The notes under the pieces are model-generated. The model did not search any database and had not been told where the DNA came from. It saw only the letters and a program-made list of their open reading frames with translations. DNA of 64,000 nucleotides from Stemphylium vesicarium (lineage: Eukaryota; Ascomycota; Dothideomycetes; Pleosporales; Pleosporaceae). Positions 56,399 to 64,000 of this stretch are shown piece after piece (position 1 is the stretch's first letter; each line of letters opens with the position of its first letter). A program made the position numbers and the translations under genes. Where the stretch lies: contig QXCR01000001.1 of the NCBI GenBank assembly GCA_004380135.1, forward strand, positions 434,001 to 498,000, read 5' to 3'.

Positions 56399-57993
56399 TC
56401 ACGGCTCAACACGTCGCGCCCACCTACCCAGCCCCTTTCTCGCAGTATGCCTCGGGTGCTGGAACCGCGTCCCAACGCCAATCTTGCACGGTGCCGTTGG
56501 CGTATCATGTTCATCGTCTTTGGCTTCACCGTGGTCGACGTTGACATTTTCTTTCAATGACCCACATCTTGTCTTGGTAGGCGAGGCGCGATCGTTGTCT
56601 CGCAGATTGCGACTAGAGTGGTACCGCGAAGGGCCGCGTTCGACGCAGACGTTTGGGCTGAGGGGACTGAGTTGGATGCCGCCCTCGGAATGGGTACGGT
56701 CGTGTTTGGTGGGTGAGTGACGAGGGTAGGGGCGGATTGTTATTGTGGGTTGCGTGGCGGCGTTGGTGGGAGGAGGGTGAGTCGGGATCTCCCATGGATC
56801 AGGGATAGACCCGAAGAGTGAGGAGAATGGGAGCGAGGAGCCGAGTTCACCGTAGATGTACTCATTGGTGAGGAATGGGTCGGCGTCTACCAGCCTGACT
56901 GGGCGCCGTGTCTGCGGCTGTTTTGTGCTCTTGGATTTATTATCACCAAAGTCCGAGGGGAAGTGCTGACAGAAGCCTGGACTGATGTCGTAATCTTCTT
57001 GGCCATTGGCACTGTGTTCATCACGTTGAGGTGTCGATACATCTGTTAACCATTCTGCTATGCGGTCATTGGGCGCAAAGGTGAGAGTAGACGATCGATT
57101 TCGGGAGCCCGTGATGAAGTATCCCGAGTCGTCGGACCAGGACTCAGAGCTCTGTTCTGATACTCCGGTAAAGCTTACCTGTGTACGGTGTGGTATAGGC
57201 CGGACTGAAGATGTCGACGTGCATAAGGATTCTGGCCCGCGAACACAGGGGCCTCGCTGGGTCTGGTTTTGTGCGTGCCCGTTGTGCTCTGTTGGTGAGG
57301 AAGCCCTTCTCGATACATTCGGTAATTGAGGGTATAGAGCACCCCTATCTGTCTGCGGTGTTTGCTGTTCAAGGCTAGCATCTTCAAAGATCTGCCTCAT
57401 GCGTGCAGCATGTCCAGCACGCGCAGGCGACTGAAGCAGTACCGAGCCATGGTGCGAGCGGCGGATGCGGATATTTGCGAGCCTGGAAGGCGAGGCCAGT
57501 ACCTGTGTTGACTCTGATGGTCTGGGCGTGGCTGCAGTGAGTTGGGCGGTCCCATGATCTGTGTAGTTATTGCTGGAGCTCGGATGTCTGTATGTGCTAT
57601 CGGATGGCCAAAGAGCTACACCACCGTCAGGAGAGGGCTCCACGCTATTGATTCGTAGGTGCCGAGCCTTGAATCTCTGGTCAGGTGTTACAGGTGTGCT
57701 GATCTTGTCGGTTTGGTTGTTTATGCTGTCTCTTGGTGGCACTGCGCTCGAAGTGCGACCGACATGTACAGCAACGCCCTATGTATTGTTAAACAGCTTG
57801 CGAGAATGGGGCCGATGCCATGTATCCGACGAACTTGCTGCAAAGAGGCCATGTCCATCAGCAAGCATGCGGCATTCATGGTATCCTTTTGTGCGGGATC
57901 CCCAGTCGTGACAAAAATGGGCTCAGCCGTTGCGCGTCGTCCGCGTCGAGGATGCAACTGATGACTCGAGGACGAATTCACTCCGTGGTACAT
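56399..57993 (-). CDS. Hypothetical Ser/Pro-rich disordered protein
   Basis: The main frame is open from 57778 to the stop at 56399. I join it to an upstream exon 57993..57835 through a 56-nt intron (GTTCGT..ATAG), which gives 512 residues in frame. The donor GTTCGT is unusual and no strong branch site is seen, so the first exon is tentative. The first exon would contribute MYHGVNSSSSHQLHPRRGRR and QKDTMNAACLLMDMASLQQ. The body is disordered, with basic/Ser clusters, and holds one short ordered stretch (VDADPFLTNEYIYGELGSSL, PFSSLFGSIPDPWEIPTH). The tail is basic (KGLGRWARRVEP). I recognise no domain and assign no function. The long open frame, nearly free of low-complexity repeats, supports it as a real gene. 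Confidence 0.6.
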
Positions 57994-60535
57994 GACATGG
58001 TGGCTGATGAAGAGCGCTGCAGGAGCTACACTAACGCTCCTACATGCTGCAGTCACCCGTGGTGCCTGCTCACCGAGCACTGGCAGCTACTGCAGCTATC
58101 CGACGTGTTGTTGTAGGACAAGCGCGTAGGGATGTGGTGCCAGAACAAGTCCGTGGTGACCTGATTGTATACGAGCAAACACTCTCGCGGGGTACTGTCT
58201 CTGCTGATGCTTCGGTAGTCAGCACTTTACGATGGTGATGCCGCCGGGGTGTCGAGTCGTGAGAGATGACGTAAAACGTGATACGGGAAAGTGGAAGGGA
58301 TGATCGCGAAAACGGGTAGCGACCGTCACGCTTTCCGTATGCACAGAGCATCTTCCTTCCCAGCCCTTTGTTAGCGACGTGGAATCAATAGAACCATTGT
58401 TCTTTTTTTTTGCCCACAATCCCCTTACCCGCTCCCTTCCTGCGTCACGTGTCGAGGTATCTGCGGACATCTAAAACTGCATAGGCAATTCCTCCGCGTC
58501 TTGCTCGTGCGTTTCAATCGGCTGCCTCGAGCGCTGTCTGGAGAAAAAGAAGAGAATTACGACGACGGTGGAGGTGCAATCGGCCACTACACGGTCAATG
58601 GATCTCGCTAGTTGATCGCTATCTGGACGCGCCTCACGTTGATTACAGGCCAACGGACAGCCGTCTGTCATCCCGCGACTACGGTTCGGCACCTTAATTT
58701 AACACCCATCGGCTTTCTTCCGCTGTAATTCGCTGGCGCAGGGCTTTCCAGGTACTCAATCTCATACGCTCACCTCATATCTAATCATGAATACCCCGGT
58801 CGCGGCATCTATACAGAGTGCGCACACCGGCGACCTAGATGGAGACCAATACGTGCTAACGAAGGGTTCGCACGACTCCTGCAGCGATCCTGTGTGATGG
58901 CTGCAGCGGCCGCATCGCCTGGCCCCGAAAAAAGCGTCATGCATGCAGGAACCGAAAGATGAGTCTCAAAAGGGCCGTCTTGGCCGGCACCACGCTCGAG
59001 ACCGACTCGTGGGCCTCGCTCGTCTAGGCAGGGTCATGCTATGCAAAACGCGCCATCGCAGCACGCTTCTGAGGCACGCCCAACATTGCCGGATTGCCTC
59101 AGATTGCTTACGCCCACGAATAGCTCGACATACCACGACTGTAAGATTCTCACCTTCGCCAACTATAGACTCAGCCGACGTTTTCGAATTGCGCACGCTC
59201 TCCGGCTACCGCACGTTGGGCGTCCTTTTGGGACCCGCTCCTCATCTTCTGCCCAGACGGGAGTGTGTGCGCTGCCCGTGACTGTCGCACCATACTGCAT
59301 CTCATCGTCAAGTGGGCAGCACGAGGCCCCTGAGTCGACCGTGGAAGTGGTGGCGTCTTCGCTTCCTGCACCACGCCTTCTAGTCTGTGCTTCTAAACTC
59401 TGAACCATGCCAACCTTGTGTGTTCCACCGTCAGCCCTGGCTGCTCCTCAAAGTCTCTGTACTTGCGAGACATACTGTCGCTGCCTCGCGCATTTTGCTC
59501 GTCCTTACTCTTTCCATTCAACCTTGACCTCAATCCATCTCTGCGAGCTCGAAGCTCTCCCGGTGACGACAGTCTACCATCTTTCTAACTTCTATACTTT
59601 CTTTTTTTCTCTACTTTCACAAAGTTGCGCAGCCTAGTCTCCGCTTTTACCACCTGTAAATACTCCTTGCACTTAGCTTAACGGTTCGCCCATCATCTTG
59701 GTCACTCCGCACCGTTGCCAACGCCTTCTACCAATATCCAACTTTTTCGGATCGTCAGAGTCAAATTTTCCGACACATCGTCTGACTGGTAACCGGGGAC
59801 CTCTTACGGTATGTACATGGATTTCTTTTGAAACTCGATTGGGATTGTTGCCACGGTGCTGCAACGAACAATGTCACAGCCCTCTCTGCCTTCTTGCCTG
59901 GGCATCCGCTCGGGTGATTTGTGATTTGCGATGGCTGGACTGTATAGGCCTGTTGCTCATAGTAGGCCTGTTGTACTCTGCATTACTGTGTACTCTCTTT
60001 TCAACAGATCCCTTGCTGTCCCACTTGGGTACCATTTCTTATGCGAGCATCCTATTCTGACTTGAAAAATCGTAGGCCTGTCGATATCTGAGACGGCGTA
60101 TTCCCCCAACCTGCCAATTTCCTAATCACTGTCTCACCGAGACCACTGGTAGCCAGTGTCTTCCACGCAAGGATTCGCTACCTTCCGCTGTCTATGATTC
60201 TGTCTCGCTCCTGGTCGTCATCTTCATTCACTTTACTGCCGTCCATCTAGATCAAGTACCTGGATTATCTTCGGAGATTGAGCACTCTGACTGACCGTTG
60301 CGCATCATATGTTTGCACTGGCCATCCCTCGTCCTGCAACAGCTGCGTTCGCGTCAGTGGCCTCGCAGTCATACTCAAAGTCAACACCAGTTGCGACTCA
60401 CACCCTACCCAGAACACCGTCATCACCTTAGTCATATTCACCCGTTCAAGGTGTGAGCCTTGCGCCATACGTTATCACCCATCGCAGACCGGTGTCGACC
60501 GACACGCCTACCTTCACCGATTCTCCGCTTGATTC
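57994..60535. other. Intergenic, 2.5 kb, long leader region of the EGF-like gene
   Basis: The flanking genes point away from each other. The stretch from about 59400 to 60535 is C/T-rich with short A/T runs, as in long fungal 5' leaders with uORFs. Several short open frames begin here. I cannot tell uORFs or leader introns from noise, and no coding exon is supported. Confidence 0.5.
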
Positions 60536-63106
60536 ATGAGTTACAATCCGCGGTTTGGCGCCGGAGCATACGGTGCGACCGATGCTGACGATGGAGACGC
60601 GAGGAAGGGTTCGGTACGGGCAGCTCGAGAGAGAATGCAGGCTGCGCAAAAGAGGACACAACTCCCAGACACTTCAAAGATTATTGGTCTCCCACAGCGA
60701 CCAAATCAGCTTGTCTCGCAATACTCTCAAGAGAAGGTCCAACCACCACAACAACAGGCACTCTCAGTAGGCAGGGATGATATAGAATCGGACTCTCCGT
60801 CACCTCAATGGCCCCTTCCAAACACGAGAATCGACAGGGTTGAACCCACTCCCGATCTACCACCTCGCTCGCCCAAGCGGCTTCAGCCACCACAACTAAA
60901 TGTCAGACCTCTATCCGACGAATTCCCGATCCAACAACTATCACCGGAGCTCCCGGTTTCCCCTGGCTACTTACATCCCAATGATGACACATTCTCGCCT
61001 GGTTCCTTTCCGTCATCACGTCCAATCACCATATCATCCATCGCGTCTGAGTCTTCAATAGGATCAATTCCCGATTTCCCCGTTCCCCAGCCGCCCATGC
61101 CAAATATACAACAAGCTCGACGATTTCCAAGTATAGGCCCACCACCATCTGCGCGACGAGGCCCTTCATCATACTACACGCAAATGTCCTACGTTTCGCC
61201 CATTGTTGAAGAATCTGAGATACATTCTTCGGCAATACAATCCCAACGGGGATCCTTCGCATCGAGCAACGTATTCCCAAGCAACAAAGATGACTTCTAC
61301 CCCGACGACGACCCCTTCTCGGACGACGAAGAAACCATCACTAGCGATCGCGGTACCATTTCACCCACCGAGCACGACGACCGAAGCGGACTCGTCCAGC
61401 AATCCCCCGCTCTTGTACGACAAGCGAGTCTGGGCAGACGAACGAAGCCATCGCTCATGACTATCAAGTCAATGGACAGTTTTGGTGATAAAAAGGGTAG
61501 TTCGAGTAGAACCAGAGGAGAAGGCTTTGGAGCCGGAGCGGGCGCCATGGGGATAGGAGCTGCAACCCTCGCAGCAAGAGATGGTGCCTCTTCGAGCAGA
61601 GCGAGGTCGCCTCTCAGCAGAGAAACCTCGTCTGATTCTTTAAGCACGATGCAAACACTGAAGAGCAAGGCTGGCGTGTCAGGAACAGCATCACCACTCC
61701 AACAAGAACTGCGCCCGACTACACTGGCCGAGCGTGCCGGCATGCGACGGCCTGCGAGGCTCGACATGGACGCTGTGCGCGATGCAGAGGCCCGTGGTAG
61801 TCTAACAAGTCTACCAGACCTGATTCGAAGAGCGACACGACTGGCTACCAACCTCGACCGAGGTCGCACAGCTAGCCGACTAGGTCTAGATTTTTGGGAA
61901 ACTGGTGCCCCCGAAAAGAACAACGTGCGACAATCTGGCTTGTCTGAGATGCTTGCAGCATTTCCTCCACCTGGCCAGGAAACGCCAAATCGATCGGGCC
62001 GTGGAACTCCCAATTTCGGCAGCGGTAATATGTCCTCGGGCGCCAATTCTCGTCTAGGCTATGCCGACGGAGGGAATAATGAGAAACCGAGGCAGCGACG
62101 AAGGTGCTGCGGAATGCCGTTGTGGGCGTTCATCACACTTCTCATCTTCCTGCTCCTAGCCATCGCTGCTGCAGTCGTCATTCCGGTGGTCTTGATTGTC
62201 ATTCCCAACCAGAACAAGGCGAACGACAGTACTGCTGCTCAAGACACGCAAGGTAGTAACAGCAACAACGATATGACTAGCACCAACGCCCCGACCCTAC
62301 CCGCTCCTACCGCCGACTCCGGCAACGGCCAATGCTCAGGCATCATCACCTGCCAGAATGGGGGCGTCGCAATATTCAACTCAGATCGATCATGCAACTG
62401 CGTCTGCATCAACGGCTTTACAGGACGTACGTGCACGAACGACGATGCCACTGGATGCACGACGACCAGTGTTGCAGATACTGCAAACAACGCCACTATG
62501 GGCTCTGGCATTCCCCGCCTCATCGAAGACGCTGGCAGCAACTTCAATGTACCTCTGGATGCGACTCGAATCTTGTCGCTCTTCTCAACCCTTTCGCTCA
62601 GCTGTGCGGCCGAGAACGCTTTGATAACGTTTAACGGTCTGGCATCCCGATCTGTTGCTCGCCATCTTCACTCCATGGACTCACGAGCGGCGCTTTATCC
62701 TTCTCGTACACTACCGGCTCTTCACCACCCTCATCCCGCGCATGTTCCTGGTCAGCAGGTCAAGCGCCAGACTGTTGGCCAGAGCAGTGAAGCTGAAGCA
62801 TCAACCGACCAGAAGTCGGCCGAGTCAGGAACTTTGATAACTCAACCCATTTCGAGCAACGTCAGCGCGCTTGACCTTGCTCGTATCGCTGTTCTTCTCG
62901 CGCTCCAGGAAACTAGCGATCTGGACGTCGCCGCCAGCGCACAAGAGTCGATACAAATTCTACTCACTGACGATCGTAACGGCGATTCCGACAGTGGCAC
63001 CGTTGACGTTGGTCCTTTCGAATTGGACTTGGTCAAATTCACCATCGAGTTCCAGAATGGAACCACGATACAGGCGAAACCTTCGTCCATGCCCTCTACT
63101 TCCTGA
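60536..63106 (+). CDS. Single-pass membrane protein with EGF-like domain
   Basis: One exon of 856 residues. The first 520 residues are disordered, Ser/Pro-rich and likely cytoplasmic. They contain a conserved-looking block RGSLTSLPDLIRRATRLATN and DFWETG. A basic, cysteine-tipped stretch RQRRRCCGMP precedes one long membrane helix (WAFITLLIFLLLAIAAAVVI, about residues 530-550). After it comes a Ser/Thr-rich stalk and an EGF-like module with GQCSGIITCQNGGVA and CNCVCINGFTGRTC, then a domain with several possible N-glycosylation sites. By the positive-inside rule this is a type II protein with the EGF-like part outside or in the secretory lumen. The two Cys beside the membrane could be palmitoylated. 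Similar EGF-like proteins are widespread in filamentous ascomycetes, without known function as far as I am aware. Confidence 0.85.
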   Translation: MSYNPRFGAGAYGATDADDGDARKGSVRAARERMQAAQKRTQLPDTSKIIGLPQRPNQLVSQYSQEKVQPPQQQALSVGRDDIESDSPSPQWPLPNTRIDRVEPTPDLPPRSPKRLQPPQLNVRPLSDEFPIQQLSPELPVSPGYLHPNDDTFSPGSFPSSRPITISSIASESSIGSIPDFPVPQPPMPNIQQARRFPSIGPPPSARRGPSSYYTQMSYVSPIVEESEIHSSAIQSQRGSFASSNVFPSNKDDFYPDDDPFSDDEETITSDRGTISPTEHDDRSGLVQQSPALVRQASLGRRTKPSLMTIKSMDSFGDKKGSSSRTRGEGFGAGAGAMGIGAATLAARDGASSSRARSPLSRETSSDSLSTMQTLKSKAGVSGTASPLQQELRPTTLAERAGMRRPARLDMDAVRDAEARGSLTSLPDLIRRATRLATNLDRGRTASRLGLDFWETGAPEKNNVRQSGLSEMLAAFPPPGQETPNRSGRGTPNFGSGNMSSGANSRLGYADGGNNEKPRQRRRCCGMPLWAFITLLIFLLLAIAAAVVIPVVLIVIPNQNKANDSTAAQDTQGSNSNNDMTSTNAPTLPAPTADSGNGQCSGIITCQNGGVAIFNSDRSCNCVCINGFTGRTCTNDDATGCTTTSVADTANNATMGSGIPRLIEDAGSNFNVPLDATRILSLFSTLSLSCAAENALITFNGLASRSVARHLHSMDSRAALYPSRTLPALHHPHPAHVPGQQVKRQTVGQSSEAEASTDQKSAESGTLITQPISSNVSALDLARIAVLLALQETSDLDVAASAQESIQILLTDDRNGDSDSGTVDVGPFELDLVKFTIEFQNGTTIQAKPSSMPSTS

Positions 63107-63636
63107 GCATCTTCACATCTCATCATCTACTCACCATAAACACTTTGCTTTGCCAGCATAGCGATACCCATTTCTGCATTTTCCCATCATTTTCTCAGAC
63201 CGAACCACTATTTTCCTTCTTGTTAAAAGCCGTGTACGATATCAAAGGGCTAGTGTGTGCCGAAGGCAACATGAAGCTGTCGTTTTCCTTCTTTCACTAT
63301 CCTTAACACATGTTTCCTCTTATACCCGTCCTGTGGGCGCTTGTTATGACCAATGGACTGGATCTAATGTTTTTGCACGGTGGGATATACCCTGAGATGG
63401 AGTTGAACAAAGTTTTTCTTGATCGAGTAGCTTAGAAGTGTATGGAGTAGTGTTCTGCGTGATCGACGCGTACAAATTGGAATTAGAACAAATCGTGTAT
63501 TCCTAGCTGCGTCCTTCCAGGTGCATGTGATCGTTGGAGATGAATGACTCCGACAGAGCTGACTGAAACAGACATCTACCAAAACACGTCTCCAGTGCAA
63601 GGACGACTACCCAGTCCCCTACTGCGCTTAATAATT
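63107..63636. other. Intergenic, 3' flank of the EGF-like gene
   Basis: T/C-rich 3' flank. No supported exon before the possible small gene at 63637. Confidence 0.5.
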
Positions 63637-63900
63637 TCATGGACAGGATCTGAGTACAGCCTTGGATGCATCCACCTCCGACATAGCGCCGCCGCTGAAG
63701 TTGTTGACGTTCTTGTCCTCTCCGCAACTCGCGTCCCACCACTTTCCGCCTTCACCGTCCCATCTCCCTTGAGAAAGTGAAAGCAATATCCCAACAGCTG
63801 CAAATCCGTTCAGGGTCCTTGAAAACGTATCGTCGCTGACCTAATTAGCGAATAGTCGCACTGCCGCCTGCGAAGATAAAAGGCTCACCCGGGCACCCAT
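63637..63900 (-). CDS. Possible small two-exon gene, 71 residues
   Basis: A 12-nt first exon (63900..63889) and a second exon (63840..63637) join through a 48-nt GTGAGC..CGCTAATTAG intron to give MGARVSDDTF, then a short hydrophobic helix (NGFAAVGILLSLSQG) and a Trp/Gly/Asp-rich tail with WWDASCGEDKNVNNF. The intron ends look right, including a branch-like CTAAT. The layout recalls small mitochondrial or ER membrane subunits, but I do not recognise it. A four-codon first exon and the short length mean this could be chance, or the 3' part of a gene with further exons to the right. Confidence 0.3.
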
Positions 63901-64000
63901 TGCTACTCCTCCACACCACAGACAGCTACCAGGTATCCGACAAGCTTAACAGCAAATCGATACATCTAACTGTATTTGGTACTCCTGCTCTCGCCTATTG

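Overview
The window is eukaryotic, filamentous-fungal DNA. Genes are split by short introns (47-131 nt) with GT..AG ends and, where visible, CTAAC/CTGAC-type branch sites close to the acceptor. Intergenic gaps are 0.2-3 kb, and the encoded set (sterol synthesis, a secreted Alt a 1-type protein, a fungal CSC1 channel, a fungal EGF-like membrane protein) fits an ascomycete. The Alt a 1 family points to Dothideomycetes, most likely Pleosporales. That lineage call is an inference from gene content. I see no transposon, rRNA, tRNA, CRISPR array or bacterial-type operon. I rebuilt gene models by hand across introns, so most are longer than any single open frame.

Layout, left to right. 0.8-8.3 kb, all on the minus strand: a hypothetical protein with a possible N-terminal membrane exon (821-2341), an Alt a 1-family secreted protein (2809-3343), and a 1012-residue DUF8004-like protein (5197-8332). 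10.4-19.6 kb, mostly housekeeping: a coiled-coil/one-TM hypothetical (10448-11977), a SelW-like Rdx redox protein (12207-12847, minus), squalene synthase ERG9 (13911-15541), eIF4E (16236-17110) and a CAJ1-type DnaJ co-chaperone (17748-19601). 20.9-22.3 kb: a secreted alpha-carbonic anhydrase carrying five tandem glycosylation-sequon repeats at its C terminus. 25.3-33.9 kb, minus strand: a CSC1/OSCA-type cation channel, the elongation factor SPT5 and an MDR quinone oxidoreductase.

35.8-39.4 kb, plus strand: two adjacent genes for probably secreted enzymes, an alpha/beta hydrolase and an isochorismatase-like hydrolase, both with TATA-like boxes. 40.2-50.2 kb: a lineage-type hypothetical (minus), a DCAF7/AN11-type WD40 protein (minus), phosphopantetheine adenylyltransferase (plus) and an F-box-like protein (plus). 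50.9-57.9 kb: a raffinose-synthase-like GH36 protein (minus), mitochondrial tyrosyl-tRNA synthetase (plus) and a serine/proline-rich hypothetical (minus). 60.5-63.1 kb: a large one-TM EGF-like protein (plus). At the right edge there is a possible 71-residue two-exon gene.

The genes do not form one pathway. Several head-to-head pairs probably share promoters (45693/45927 and 53779/54139). I found no clear new multi-gene system. The most unusual single object is the carbonic anhydrase with its repeat tail. Next are the two neighbouring secreted enzymes, the second CxxC at the very end of the Rdx protein, and three introns whose length is a multiple of three with no stop, which makes them invisible to plain ORF finding.
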